From positions 292,001 through 356,000 of the forward strand of contig NZ_UAPU01000007.1 of assembly GCF_900445255.1 (NCBI RefSeq): a stretch of DNA of 64,000 nucleotides, written 5' to 3'. Below, in pieces: positions 1 through 8,816 of this stretch. How positions within the stretch are numbered: the first letter of the stretch is position 1; the number at the start of each line of letters is the position of its first letter. The DNA comes from Anaerobiospirillum thomasii (lineage in GTDB: Bacteria; Pseudomonadota; Gammaproteobacteria; Enterobacterales; Succinivibrionaceae). The position numbers and the translations under genes are program-made. The notes below the pieces were generated by a model. The model was not told the origin of the DNA, did not search any database, and saw only the letters and a list, made by a program, of their open reading frames with translations.

Positions 1-1
1 A

Positions 2-451
2 GATGTGGGGCAGGACATAGTCAGTGATGATTGGCGTTTTGTCTTTGCAGTGAGGGTAGCTTTTGGCTCTTTGCTTGAGTTAGCACAAAGTGAAGAGGGG
101 AATGTTTGGCTTGAGAAAAAATTTGTTAAGGCGTACCTATTGGCAGACGATCCGAGCCGTTGTGGGTATGTGTTAGGAGGTATGTATCACAACACAAGCG
201 ATCCACGAGTTAGGTACATAGGCAATAAAGACAAATGCAAGGAGATAGCTCAAGAGTTTTACAGTGACCGTGGCATGAGACCACGGCTCCCTACAGACAA
301 CGTTAAGCTTTTAGGACAGAACAGATACGCATTAAGTTACAAGGATATAACACTTAACACTACAGATGATGACGAGTATGTCTCAAAAGAGGAGCTCGTC
401 AAGGGTATAAAACAGATACAAGAGGCTTTTGGTTGTGCGCAAAAACTTTAG
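2..451 (+). CDS. hypothetical protein, probably phage-derived, 5' end outside window
   Basis: This frame is open to the window edge, so the gene is probably incomplete at its 5' end; a GTG at 5 would give 148 residues. I recognise no family. The protein is soluble and charged, with no membrane segment or signal peptide. The next gene, a RusA-like resolvase, starts inside its 3' end (overlap of about 17 bp), and a Q-like antiterminator overlaps that gene in turn. This tight packing is typical of the late-early part of a lambdoid prophage. Assignment to the phage module is inferred from neighbours only. Confidence 0.5.
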   Translation, partial: DVGQDIVSDDWRFVFAVRVAFGSLLELAQSEEGNVWLEKKFVKAYLLADDPSRCGYVLGGMYHNTSDPRVRYIGNKDKCKEIAQEFYSDRGMRPRLPTDNVKLLGQNRYALSYKDITLNTTDDDEYVSKEELVKGIKQIQEAFGCAQKL

Positions 452-977
452 ACAAAGTAACTGTGTTATTAGCATGTATGGGCAGGAAATTGAATGCAGA
501 GAGATTTTGCTATCAATGCCACCGAGTGAAAACGAACGATTGACTATTGATTGGAGAGGGGCGCAAAACGCCCTTACTCGCTCTTATTCAAAATCAAGGC
601 GAGCCTTAAAAAACTCAACCGATTATAACCGTTGGCTTAACTTTGCATCGGCGTGTTTGAAGTGTGGACAGCCACCAAAGATTGAGGGGGATGTAGGCTG
701 TATTCTTAATGTAGTGTTCCCTGATAACAAAGTGCGTGACGCTCAAAACCGTGAGAAAGCTTTTTTTGACGCATTAGAAAAAAGTGGCTGTGTTATTGAG
801 AACGATACTAATATTGTTTGGCATACCACTAATAAGATTATTCTACCTCACTATAGCTTTATATTGGCTTATGTCTTTTCTATGGACGCTGTAAAGAATT
901 GTCCGTTTTTTATTAACGGTGATTATTTACAGACCAAGTCTAAAGAGTTTGAGGAGATATACGGTGCGCCGAAGTAA
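435..977 (+). CDS. RusA-like Holliday junction resolvase
   Basis: About 180 residues. Near the N-terminus is a LLSMPPSENERL stretch, like the PPSxN turn that opens RusA proteins. Around the middle, a DNK..DAQNREKAFFDAL..SGCVIENDTNI run matches the RusA pattern of Asp-rich DxxN-K-xxxDAL-x-G-v-xxD, which supplies the metal-binding acidic residues. RusA enzymes are phage-encoded dimeric nucleases that cut four-way DNA junctions. The GTG at 435 is chosen because an AGAGG lies 9 bases upstream. A TTG at 429 and an ATG at 474 are alternatives. It overlaps its upstream neighbour by 17 bp and its downstream neighbour by 14 bp, suggesting translational coupling in a phage operon. Confidence 0.6.
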   Translation: MRKNFRQSNCVISMYGQEIECREILLSMPPSENERLTIDWRGAQNALTRSYSKSRRALKNSTDYNRWLNFASACLKCGQPPKIEGDVGCILNVVFPDNKVRDAQNREKAFFDALEKSGCVIENDTNIVWHTTNKIILPHYSFILAYVFSMDAVKNCPFFINGDYLQTKSKEFEEIYGAPK

Positions 978-1380
978 TTTTTATAACCTTGAGCTCTTAG
1001 TAGATCATTATTGTGCAGACGAGCTTTTGAAAACATGGGGCATATGGTCAAAATCAGACCTGCCCTATTTAGGCTATCCAAAAATATTCGTCACTACTAA
1101 TAAGACAGCATCTATAACATTGACCGAGGACGAGGTCGTGTTTATAGATTATGTTATCTCTTTAATGCTTGAATACCGTTTAACCAAGATATTGTTTGAC
1201 TATTATATCAAGTCAATGCGCCTTAAAGAATTAGGAATAAGTTATGGCTGTTCCACAAGTGGCGCCAAGTTTTTGCTTGATAAAATTAAAAAGAAATTTT
1301 GGTGCATTTTGATTACTGAACTTGCAAAAATCTTAAAAAAAGACGCCTCTTGGATTGCCGAAAAAACCGATCAAATTTGA
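964..1380 (+). CDS. phage antitermination protein Q-like
   Basis: About 138 residues. An N-terminal LLKTWGIWSKSDLPYLGYP stretch resembles the conserved WGxW...GYP block of lambdoid Q-type antiterminators. The C-terminal half has a helix-turn-helix-like run (LKELGISYGCSTSGAKFLLDKI). I start at GTG 964 because a strong GAGGAGAT lies just upstream; it overlaps the resolvase gene by 14 bp. Q proteins act on RNA polymerase at the late promoter of a prophage, yet no lysis, terminase or structural gene follows. The next gene is a metabolic transporter, so this looks like a prophage edge or remnant. Family call rests on motif resemblance only. Confidence 0.5.
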   Translation: MRRSNFYNLELLVDHYCADELLKTWGIWSKSDLPYLGYPKIFVTTNKTASITLTEDEVVFIDYVISLMLEYRLTKILFDYYIKSMRLKELGISYGCSTSGAKFLLDKIKKKFWCILITELAKILKKDASWIAEKTDQI

Positions 1381-1396
1381 CCCATAATTTGACCCA
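1374..1396 (+). repeat. 11-bp direct repeat at prophage edge
   Basis: The sequence AATTTGACCCA occurs twice, at 1374-1384 and 1386-1396, with a period of 12. The first copy contains the stop codon of the antiterminator-like gene. It lies exactly where phage-like genes give way to host-like genes. It could be part of an attachment site or deletion scar, but no second distant copy is visible in the window. Confidence 0.4.
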
Positions 1397-1451
1397 CGAA
1401 CCCTAATTTAAAGCTAAGTATTTGATTTTAAATATTTTTATATGATATCTT

Positions 1452-2816
1452 ATGTCAACTATGACCAAATCCTATATAGTCATTGCCGACATAATATTAT
1501 TTGTACTGCTCTTAAATGTTCTGCCTTTCTCCACAAATGAGAACAAGGGACTGGCCATGCTGGTGTTTATTGCCATTCTCTGGCTTACTGAGGCTGTACA
1601 CGTAACTATTACTGCTATAACCATTCCTATTCTGGCAGCCATCTTAGGTCTTGTACCTACTGCCAAGGCCTTAAACGGCTTTTCAGATCCTAATATCTAT
1701 CTGTTCTTTGGTGGTTTTGCCCTGGCAGCTGCCATGCACATTCAGAAATTGGACAGAATTATTGCCCAGCGCATCATGGTGCTGGCCCGTGGCAATTTCT
1801 TCTGGTCAGTAATCTTTCTGTGCACTATTACAGCCTTCCTCTCCATGTGGATGAGTAATACTGCAACTGCCGCTATGATGCTGCCTCTGGCCATTGGCAT
1901 GCTCTCAAATGTTGATGCCAAGGAAAACAGAAATATCTTTGTATTTGTGCTTCTAGGCATTGCCTTTTCAGCAAGTATAGGCGGTCTTGGCACCCTGGTA
2001 GGCTCACCTCCTAATGCCATTGTGGCCTCAAATATGGGACTTACCTTTGCCGACTGGTTTGTAATTGGCTTCCCATTTATGATTGTGCTCATGCCAATCA
2101 TGCTTTTAACTTTATACTTTGTCTTCAGACCAAATCTCAAGATCAAGGTTGATTTCCATGATGAGAAGATTGATCTTACTCCAAAGAGAATTACAACCCT
2201 GGCTGTATTTGTGATTGTGGCTCTGTGCTGGATTTTCTCAGGTCAGATAAACCCAGCTCTGTCAGGCATGTTAGGTCTTGAAGGTACCATTGGCTCATTT
2301 GACAGTGTTATTGCCATAAGCGCAGCCATTATTGTAGTTGTTCTCAAGCTTATCAACTGGAAAGAGGTTCAGGAAAATACCGACTGGGGCGTACTTATGC
2401 TCTTTGGCGGCGGTATTACCCTCTCTGCTGTACTGCGTGACTCAGGCGCCTCCAAGATTATGGCTGATGGACTTATCTTCCTGATGGAAGGCTCACACTA
2501 CTATATCTTAGGTCTGCTTGTTGCCTTCTTTATCGTGTTTCTAACCGAGTTCACCTCAAACACAGCCTCAGCTGCTCTGCTTGTGCCGCTGTTTATCTCC
2601 ATTGCCGAGAGTATTGGTGCACCTCCTTTAGGTCTGGCTCTTATCATAGGTCTTGGTGCCTCCTGTGCCTTCATGCTACCTGTGGCAACACCGCCTAATG
2701 CTATTGTCTTTGGTACAGGCTATATCAAACAGCAGGAAATGGTTAAGGTCGGCGTAATCTTAAATGTACTGTGCTCTATTGTTATTGCCACAGGCGCCTA
2801 CTTCTTCTTCCTTTAA
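1452..2816 (+). CDS. DASS/SLC13-family sodium:dicarboxylate symporter
   Basis: A 454-residue, strongly hydrophobic membrane protein with about 11-12 helices. It carries the two diagnostic Ser-Asn-Thr signatures of the divalent anion:Na+ symporter family: SNTATAAMMLPL near residue 135 and TSNTASAALLVPL near residue 372. Each is paired with a Pro-Pro-Asn-Ala motif (GSPPNAIV and ATPPNAIVFGTG), reflecting the inverted internal repeat. Family members import C4 dicarboxylates or citrate with Na+. That fits a succinate/fumarate-metabolising anaerobe with a fumarase gene elsewhere in the window. No clear Shine-Dalgarno sequence precedes ATG 1452; ATG 1461 is an alternative. Exact substrate is unknown. 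Confidence 0.85.
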   Translation: MSTMTKSYIVIADIILFVLLLNVLPFSTNENKGLAMLVFIAILWLTEAVHVTITAITIPILAAILGLVPTAKALNGFSDPNIYLFFGGFALAAAMHIQKLDRIIAQRIMVLARGNFFWSVIFLCTITAFLSMWMSNTATAAMMLPLAIGMLSNVDAKENRNIFVFVLLGIAFSASIGGLGTLVGSPPNAIVASNMGLTFADWFVIGFPFMIVLMPIMLLTLYFVFRPNLKIKVDFHDEKIDLTPKRITTLAVFVIVALCWIFSGQINPALSGMLGLEGTIGSFDSVIAISAAIIVVVLKLINWKEVQENTDWGVLMLFGGGITLSAVLRDSGASKIMADGLIFLMEGSHYYILGLLVAFFIVFLTEFTSNTASAALLVPLFISIAESIGAPPLGLALIIGLGASCAFMLPVATPPNAIVFGTGYIKQQEMVKVGVILNVLCSIVIATGAYFFFL

Positions 2817-2841
2817 TACATAGGTTTGTAATCCTTAGACA

Positions 2842-2870
2842 GAAGGCAGTTTTAAACTGCCTTCTTTTTT
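2842..2870 (+). terminator. rho-independent terminator of the dicarboxylate symporter
   Basis: Perfect 11-bp stem, GAAGGCAGTTT pairing with AAACTGCCTTC, followed by a run of six T. It ends the symporter transcript. Confidence 0.9.
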
Positions 2871-3174
2871 ATACTCAAATACCTGACAGTACTTTATAGT
2901 CCCTATATCCCTGAGCTCTTATACCTTGCGACCATTTTTTTTATTAAACAAAGTTTAACCATCTTCACTGTTTTTTATTGTGGACTTATGTAGAATTGGC
3001 CTCAATTACCAAGATCACAGCACAGCTTATCTGTATATATGGCAAAAGACTGGAGTCTTAGGCTCTTCTTTTTATCTGCACAAAGCTTTGTATAAATGAT
3101 CTTGCTTTACATGGCTGCTCGCTCCTGTTTTCCCCTATAACTATAAGGCTTAGCAGCATACAGGAAAAAATCAC
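2871..3174. other. intergenic region upstream of the chemoreceptor, nothing definite
   Basis: About 300 AT-rich bases without a credible reading frame. The only gene signal I can point to is an AGGA ten bases before the chemoreceptor ATG. I looked for a sigma28-type chemotaxis promoter and saw no convincing match. Confidence 0.4.
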
Positions 3175-4767
3175 ATGTTTAAGCTTGTCTTCAATTTAAA
3201 GGTTTCAACCAAACTTACACTGGCCTTTGCCCTTATTATTGTTCTTAGCATAATCTCCGATCTTTATGCCTCATCAAAACTTATAAATGACAGTGAGGTG
3301 GCTAAGGATGTTCATAACACCCTTGCTGTGCAGTATAAAATGGCCGATGCCTCTCGCTCTTTGATGTATGAGATACATGATGCCGTCTATACAGGAGAGC
3401 ACAGAAAGGGTGACGGTTTTGGCTCTAAAATACAAAACCTGCGCGCATCACTCTCAACTCTTGAGACACTTAATCTTGATACATTAAGTGCAGCTGTCAA
3501 GAGCAATGTCAATCAATATGTTGATATCTATGAGAACAGACTCAACGTGGCCGTTAAAAACAGAGATATGGCCGGTTATATTGAAACACTGCACAATGAT
3601 CTTGAGCCTATGTTTGTACAGACCATAGCAAGCTATGATGATTTAATGCGCTCTCTTGTAGCCACATCTGCAAACAAAAGTGCAAGCATTGGCAATACAG
3701 GCAATCTTGTTTTTATTGCGGGCATAAGCCTTATCTCTATTGTTATCTGCGTTGTCATTGCAAGCATTATGGGCCGTGATATTAAAAAGCATCTGTCCCA
3801 TGCCGGCATCTGTGTAGATAAGATTGCAAATTCCGATCTCTCAGGCTCCATTGTCTCCCTTAGCAATGATGAATTTGGCGCCATGACACAAAGACTTGAG
3901 CATATGCGCTTTAATCTGTCTGAAAAGATAAGCTCTGTATGCAATACCATGGAGAATTTAAATACTGTATCCATGGGTATTGCCTCACGCTCACAGACTA
4001 TGATGAAACAGGCAGGTGAATGTCAGGGTGCCACCTTAACTGTGGCTACAGCTGCCGATGAGATGGCCTCTACTACAGCAGAGATTGCCAGATCCTGTCA
4101 GAATGCCACAGATTCTGCACAGCATGCCAAGGAGATTACAGCAGAGGGTATGAGCACACTGCAGGGCACTATCAACAGTATTTATGAGCAGGCCTCAAAT
4201 ACACGCAATGATGCTAAAAATATCGAGGCATTGGTGGAACAGAGTCAGACCATTTCGGCCATTGTTGAGACTATATTTGAAATTTCACAGCAGACCAATC
4301 TTTTAGCCCTTAACGCTGCCATTGAGGCAGCCCGTGCCGGTGATGCAGGACGCGGCTTTGCTGTGGTTGCAGATGAGGTCAGAGCACTGGCGCAGAGAAC
4401 CTCAAATTCAACTAAAGAGATTACCAGCATGGTCACCAAGGTACAGCATGATGCCGATGTTGCCGCCAGATCCATGCATGAGTCTGTAGAGACTATGGAT
4501 ACAGTGGCCGGCAATGCCAAGGGTCTTGAGGAGATTTTAAACAATATTATTGCCAATGCCGATGATGTAAATATGCAGATTGCTCAGATTGCCTCAGCTT
4601 CACAGCAGCAAAGTGCCGCCACTGCCGAAATTTCACACAATATGCAGAATGTAACGCATTTAGTGCAGGAGGTTTACAGTTCATCTGAGACCAATGATCG
4701 CTCTATATCAAATGCAGGCAAGACTGTGGCAGCTGTGCTTGGCGAGCTGCAGGAGTTCAAGCTCTAA
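3175..4767 (+). CDS. methyl-accepting chemotaxis protein
   Basis: A 530-residue transmembrane chemoreceptor. TM1 is at about residues 13-33, followed by a helical periplasmic sensor of about 145 residues of the four-helix-bundle type, then TM2 at about 178-200. A HAMP linker and a long coiled-coil cytoplasmic domain follow. The hairpin tip that binds CheA and CheW is clear at about 367-415 ([20 protein letters not shown], then [17 protein letters not shown]). There is no C-terminal CheR-binding pentapeptide (it ends LQEFKL). An AGGA lies 10 bases before the ATG. It is a lone gene closed by a terminator, and no che genes are nearby. The ligand cannot be predicted. Confidence 0.93.
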   Translation: MFKLVFNLKVSTKLTLAFALIIVLSIISDLYASSKLINDSEVAKDVHNTLAVQYKMADASRSLMYEIHDAVYTGEHRKGDGFGSKIQNLRASLSTLETLNLDTLSAAVKSNVNQYVDIYENRLNVAVKNRDMAGYIETLHNDLEPMFVQTIASYDDLMRSLVATSANKSASIGNTGNLVFIAGISLISIVICVVIASIMGRDIKKHLSHAGICVDKIANSDLSGSIVSLSNDEFGAMTQRLEHMRFNLSEKISSVCNTMENLNTVSMGIASRSQTMMKQAGECQGATLTVATAADEMASTTAEIARSCQNATDSAQHAKEITAEGMSTLQGTINSIYEQASNTRNDAKNIEALVEQSQTISAIVETIFEISQQTNLLALNAAIEAARAGDAGRGFAVVADEVRALAQRTSNSTKEITSMVTKVQHDADVAARSMHESVETMDTVAGNAKGLEEILNNIIANADDVNMQIAQIASASQQQSAATAEISHNMQNVTHLVQEVYSSSETNDRSISNAGKTVAAVLGELQEFKL

Positions 4768-4798
4768 TCCTGCATTAATTTAAAGCTTTGTACATTAA

Positions 4799-4838
4799 AA
4801 AACCCCGGTAATAATATCTACCGGGGTCTTTTTTTATC
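4799..4838. terminator. bidirectional terminator between chemoreceptor and P-type ATPase
   Basis: CCCCGGTA pairs with TACCGGGG around a loop of about ten bases. A T-run follows on the plus strand, and an A-run precedes the stem (a T-run on the minus strand). It can therefore terminate both convergent genes. Confidence 0.88.
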
Positions 4839-4854
4839 TGACACCTGTAAGCTC

Positions 4855-6756
4855 TTATGCTGTGCGCATCTTGTCAGTCTGTAAAGAAGCTGTCTTAGAA
4901 AACTCTCCCTTCCAGGTTAAGGCGCGCATGGCATTGAGCACTGCCACAATACACAGTCCTACATCGCCAAGCACTGCAAGCCAGATATTGGCAAAGCCAA
5001 AGGCTCCCAGAATTAAAATTATAAGCTTGACGCCAATTACCAGCACCATATTGGATATAGCCAGGGCTACAGTTCTGCGTGAGAGTACAATGGCATCAGC
5101 AATTTTATTTAAATTATCATTCATAACCACCACATCACTGGCCTCTACTGCCTGCGATGAGCCAAACTGCCCCATGGCAATACCCACGTCAGAGACTGCA
5201 AGCACAGGTGCATCATTGATACCGTCACCGACAAAGGCGCAGATACCATCTTCTCTTTTTATACTCTTAAAGGTTGTAAGCTTGTCCTGCGGCAGCTGCT
5301 GTGCAAAATAGCTATCAATACCTAAAGTATTGGCCAGATCTGAGGCCACCTGCTCTTTATCGCCTGTTATCATATAGCTTTTAATATTCAGACTCTCCAG
5401 GGCTTTTATAAATGATGCGGCCTCTGCTTTAGGCTCATCCTTGAGAGTAAGAGCTCCTATATAGCGGCCTTCTGCCACACAGTAGACATCACTGCCGCCA
5501 CTCTCATCAAGGCGCTCAATCCTATCGCTGCTCTTATCCTTTATAAAATCATAGCGACCTACAAAAACCTCGGTCCCATCCACTTTGCCCTTAAGACCAA
5601 AGCCGGCAATTTCTTTAAACTCACAGTCAGAGGCTATAGCCGAGCCACTGTCTTTACAGAAGGATGCAATAGCCACACCTAAAGGGTGGGTGGTCATGCG
5701 CTCGGCATTGTACATATAATAAAGCAGATCCTTTGTATCCTCAGCCTTAGAGTGCACCTGACTTACGCTAAAGACACCGTAGGTTAGAGTACCTGTCTTG
5801 TCAAAGGCCATGGATTTGATTTTAGCCAGATTTTCAATGTGAATAGAGCCTTTGACCATAACTCCTGTTTTTGATATGGCGCCAATACCGCCAAAAAATG
5901 ACAGAGGCACAGAGAGCACCAGCGCACATGGGCAGGAGAGCACTAAAAATACCAGGGCGCGTGTCACCCAGTCATGCACATCATATCCTTCAATTACAAA
6001 AGGTATAAGCGCTAAAGCTGCAGCCACTGCCACCACAATAGGGGTGTAATAGGTGCTAAAGCGGTAGATAAGAGCCTCAGGACGTGATTTGTTGGCAGCT
6101 GCATCCTCAATTAAATTGATAAGACGGTTGATGGATGAGTTTTTTGATAAAACTGTGGTTTTAATTTCAATAACTCTGTCAAGATTGATACCTCCAGATG
6201 GAATAATATCGCCTTTAAAAAAGACCACAGGCTCTGACTCACCTGTGAGGGCCGAGAGATTGACCGAGGCGCTATCTGACAGAAGCTCACCGTCAATGGC
6301 CACACTCTCACCCAGGAGCACGCGGGTAATACTGCCTGCTGCCACCTTGCGCGGCTTGACCTTCTCATCAGAGCCATCCTCTTTTACAAGGCGCACAAAT
6401 TCAGGCTTGAGAGCTAAAAGTGAGGTAATCTCACTGTGTGAGCGTCCCTGGGCATATTCTTCAAATATAGTCCCTACTCTGTAAAAAACTATAATAGCCA
6501 GAGCCTCGGCATAATCGCCAAGAGCCAGGGCACCAAAGGTGGCTATAGTCATTAAAAACTCCTCTGACATGCGATGACGCACAATAAGAGTTTTAAAGGC
6601 CCCGATTATAACTTTGTAGCTTATTGCAAGATAGCTTAAAGCCACCATAGATATAAGCACATAGGTATTTATATCCACGTCTATTAAAATTACAGTCATT
6701 ACAGCCAAAGCTGCAAGCATAGACACTCTTGTATAATTATCTATATATTTGAGCAT
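4855..6756 (-). CDS. heavy-metal-translocating P1B-type ATPase (Zn/Cd type likely)
   Basis: About 633 residues. Membrane segments precede an actuator domain with TGES, then the CPC metal-site helix (SCPCALVLSVP, about residue 273), the phosphorylation motif DKTGTLT (about 319), an HP-type motif (TTHPLG) and the hinge GDGINDAPV (about 511). These define a metal-exporting P1B ATPase of the inner membrane. The CPC core and the SmtB/CzrA-like operator upstream suggest zinc, cadmium or lead rather than copper. No N-terminal HMA domain is present; the HMA is a separate gene just upstream. I start at ATG 6756 behind GGGGA. A longer start at 6825 would overlap the HMA gene by 47 bases. Confidence 0.88.
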   Translation of the reverse strand: MLKYIDNYTRVSMLAALAVMTVILIDVDINTYVLISMVALSYLAISYKVIIGAFKTLIVRHRMSEEFLMTIATFGALALGDYAEALAIIVFYRVGTIFEEYAQGRSHSEITSLLALKPEFVRLVKEDGSDEKVKPRKVAAGSITRVLLGESVAIDGELLSDSASVNLSALTGESEPVVFFKGDIIPSGGINLDRVIEIKTTVLSKNSSINRLINLIEDAAANKSRPEALIYRFSTYYTPIVVAVAAALALIPFVIEGYDVHDWVTRALVFLVLSCPCALVLSVPLSFFGGIGAISKTGVMVKGSIHIENLAKIKSMAFDKTGTLTYGVFSVSQVHSKAEDTKDLLYYMYNAERMTTHPLGVAIASFCKDSGSAIASDCEFKEIAGFGLKGKVDGTEVFVGRYDFIKDKSSDRIERLDESGGSDVYCVAEGRYIGALTLKDEPKAEAASFIKALESLNIKSYMITGDKEQVASDLANTLGIDSYFAQQLPQDKLTTFKSIKREDGICAFVGDGINDAPVLAVSDVGIAMGQFGSSQAVEASDVVVMNDNLNKIADAIVLSRRTVALAISNMVLVIGVKLIILILGAFGFANIWLAVLGDVGLCIVAVLNAMRALTWKGEFSKTASLQTDKMRTA

Positions 6757-6778
6757 AATATCCCCAAGGTCTTTTTTA

Positions 6779-7006
6779 TCAGTCACGCAGATCGATAGAA
6801 ATTCCGTCTTCAAAATCATCAGCACACTGCTGCATCAGATCCAAAAGCTCCTCCTCGTCACACTCATCATGAGTATCAACCACTAAAGAGCCAATAGCAA
6901 AATTGATGGTGGCCTCTTTGACAGGCTCAAGAGAGCACATCTTTTTTTGCAGATCCATAGCACAGTGCGGGCAGTCTATACCTTTAATATCAAATCTTAC
7001 TTTCAT
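6779..7006 (-). CDS. free-standing heavy-metal-associated (HMA) domain protein
   Basis: A 75-residue protein with the HMA ferredoxin-like pattern. Residues MKVRFDIKGIDCPHCAMDL carry the metal-binding CxxC, followed by a strand ending in FAIGSLVV. The C-terminal half is rich in Asp and Glu (DECDEEELLDLM). It is normally the N-terminal domain of ZntA-like pumps, but here it stands 22 bp upstream of an ATPase that lacks one. It is probably a cytosolic metallochaperone or sensor for that pump, with both expressed from the operator-controlled promoter at 7075-7102. The acidic tail could add metal ligands, as in ZntA-type zinc sites. Confidence 0.8.
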   Translation of the reverse strand: MKVRFDIKGIDCPHCAMDLQKKMCSLEPVKEATINFAIGSLVVDTHDECDEEELLDLMQQCADDFEDGISIDLRD

Positions 7007-7044
7007 AGCATATCCTTAATAAAAAACTCTGTCGTAAAACCCAA

Positions 7045-7068
7045 ATAGTTGAATAAACGTTCAACTAT
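7045..7068. promoter_or_regulatory. SmtB/CzrA-like operator, proximal copy
   Basis: A 24-bp near-perfect palindrome whose arms read ATAGTTGAA and TTCAACTAT around a 6-base centre. TGAA...TTCA arms are typical of ArsR/SmtB-family metal sensors. It lies 39 bp upstream of the HMA gene start, inside the predicted untranslated leader. Confidence 0.7.
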
Positions 7069-7074
7069 ATTCAT

Positions 7075-7102
7075 ATTATATAATAGTTGAGCGTTTATTC
7101 AA
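7075..7102 (-). promoter_or_regulatory. sigma70-type promoter of the HMA/P-type ATPase operon
   Basis: On the minus strand, TTGAAT (7097-7102) and a perfect TATAAT (7075-7080) are separated by 16 bp. The -35 box is within the distal operator, and the start of transcription would fall just before the proximal operator. Confidence 0.6.
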
Positions 7103-7106
7103 CTAT
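7083..7106. promoter_or_regulatory. SmtB/CzrA-like operator, distal copy
   Basis: A second 24-bp palindrome with arms ATAGTTGA and TTCAACTAT. It is the reverse complement of the proximal copy except for one base, with centres 38 bp apart. It overlaps the -35 element of the minus-strand promoter, so a bound repressor would block transcription of the metal-export genes. Confidence 0.7.
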
Positions 7107-7183
7107 TATGTATAAAAATTTTTACTTTTATTTAACTGATTGTGTTGTATGATAAAAACATCAAGAATTTGCTGGAGTTTTGT

Positions 7184-8137
7184 ATGAGTGAAAAAGTAAG
7201 ATTTCTCAATATGGCCAATCAGTCGCTGCCACAGTGGCTACTGCAGGAGGTAGGCAGGCGCGGCGAGGTTAAAAATAAAAGAGATCTTGATAAAGATGAG
7301 CTTTATGAGTATATGCAGCATGTAGATATAGTGCTGGCCTCTGGCGGCTCTACTATAACAGCTGATGATATAAAGGCCATGCCTAAACTGCGCCTTATTA
7401 CAGATTGTGCCGTAGGTTATGACAAGATTGATGTTGCAGCCTGTAAAGAGCATGGCGTGCATGTCACTCATACTCCCGGCGTTTTAAATAATGATGTAGC
7501 CGATCTGGCTGTAGGTCTTTTAATCAATGTGACCCGTTCTCTTGTCGCTGCCCACAAATACATAGAAAATGGCAACTGGGGTAAGACCCTCTTCCCTCTT
7601 AGCACCTCAATGAGTGATTTGAAGGTGGGCCTTGCCGGCATTGGCAGCATAGGACAGGAAATTGCAAAGCGACTTGAGCCTTTTAAGACCCACATTGGCT
7701 ATTTTGCCCGCCACAGACATGATGATCTGCCTTATACCTATTTTGAAAAGATTGTGGATCTTGCTCAATGGTGCGATGCTCTTATTATTATCATGCCGGC
7801 TAGCAAGGATAATTATCATATAGTTGATGACAAAGTTTTAGATGCTCTTAAAGACGGCTTTTTAATCAATGTAGGCCGTGGCTCTTTAGTAGATACTCAG
7901 GCTTTAATTGATGCTCTTGAGAGCGGTCATATCAAAGGTGTGGCCCTTGATGTCTTTGAAAATGAACCACATGTGCCTTCATCATTCCTGCATATGGATA
8001 ATGTTGTCATAACACCGCATATTGGCTCTGCCACACAAAGAACCAGACGTATTATGGGACAGATGGTGCTTGACAATATAGACGCATTCTTGTCAGGCCG
8101 TGAGCTTGTCAATGAGGTTAAAGAGACCAGATCCTGA
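7184..8137 (+). CDS. D-2-hydroxyacid dehydrogenase (glyoxylate/hydroxypyruvate reductase-like)
   Basis: About 317 residues, the usual length for this NAD(P)-dependent family. The Rossmann motif GLAGIGSIG is at about residue 148. The catalytic Arg sits in INVGRGSLVD (about 230), the Glu in FENEP (about 259) and the His in PHIGS (about 278). Substrate could be glyoxylate, hydroxypyruvate or another 2-ketoacid. I choose ATG 7184 because GGAG sits 7 bases upstream; a GTG at 7142 would add 14 unlikely residues. Its stop overlaps the start of the DnaT-like gene by one base. It diverges from the metal-export operon but is oriented away from the operator promoter. Confidence 0.85.
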   Translation: MSEKVRFLNMANQSLPQWLLQEVGRRGEVKNKRDLDKDELYEYMQHVDIVLASGGSTITADDIKAMPKLRLITDCAVGYDKIDVAACKEHGVHVTHTPGVLNNDVADLAVGLLINVTRSLVAAHKYIENGNWGKTLFPLSTSMSDLKVGLAGIGSIGQEIAKRLEPFKTHIGYFARHRHDDLPYTYFEKIVDLAQWCDALIIIMPASKDNYHIVDDKVLDALKDGFLINVGRGSLVDTQALIDALESGHIKGVALDVFENEPHVPSSFLHMDNVVITPHIGSATQRTRRIMGQMVLDNIDAFLSGRELVNEVKETRS

Positions 8138-8730
8138 TGACATCAGCTGAGTTTGAGGCTCTTGCTAGCAGGAGCCTGTCCCATCAGTCACGTAGCCTGT
8201 ATATTTTCTATCTTAGAAACAAAGCTGTTATGGGTGATGTCTTAATTGATTACGGGGCTATGTCAGATGCCCTTGTATCAACCTCACAATACTGTCCTTT
8301 TGCAGCTGACAGTACTTTAATTGACTCTCTGCTGCACGAGCTTGAGTATCATGGCCTTATTGCCTTTAAAGAACGTCTTATACAGGGCATGATGCACAGG
8401 GTCATTATTCTGCCCTATCTTGAGATGGAGCAAAGATCTCTGCCGCAAAAGCCTTTTATTATGCACAGCTCCTGGCGCCCCGGACCTTCATTTGTACATG
8501 CAGCTAAGGTGTCAGGTCTTATGGATCCATCCTTTTCTGAAAAAGATTTGCAAAGTTTTATAGCCTACTGGTCGCAAAAGTCTGAAAGCCGCAATCAGGC
8601 AGCCTGGGAGCGGGCCTTTGTACTGCGTCTAAAGCGCATGCGCCAGGATGGAGTCTCTGTCAGACACAAGGCCGTATCTGCCTCATCGCCTATAAGAGGC
8701 TATGATGTGTTTGGCAATCCTTTCTTTTAA
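8137..8730 (+). CDS. DnaT-like primosomal protein
   Basis: 197 residues. The C-terminal part, about 112-170, has WRPGPSF, then FSEKDLQSFIAYW and a WERAFVLRLKR helix. This matches the DNA-binding domain of DnaT (W-P-x-x-F, then FIAYW, then a W-containing helix). DnaT loads DnaB with PriA and PriB during replication restart. The N-terminal half has winged-helix-like character (ADSTLIDSLLHELEYHGLIAF). The start codon shares one base with the stop of the dehydrogenase, implying translational coupling. Pairing with a metabolic gene is odd and says little about function. The family match is by motif only. Confidence 0.55.
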   Translation: MTSAEFEALASRSLSHQSRSLYIFYLRNKAVMGDVLIDYGAMSDALVSTSQYCPFAADSTLIDSLLHELEYHGLIAFKERLIQGMMHRVIILPYLEMEQRSLPQKPFIMHSSWRPGPSFVHAAKVSGLMDPSFSEKDLQSFIAYWSQKSESRNQAAWERAFVLRLKRMRQDGVSVRHKAVSASSPIRGYDVFGNPFF

Positions 8731-8816
8731 CGACTTTTTGTGTTAGCATAGGCTAATTATTTTTATACTTTTTGTGATCTCTGTTATATAATGCCTCATA
8801 AAGCGAGGATCAAAAT

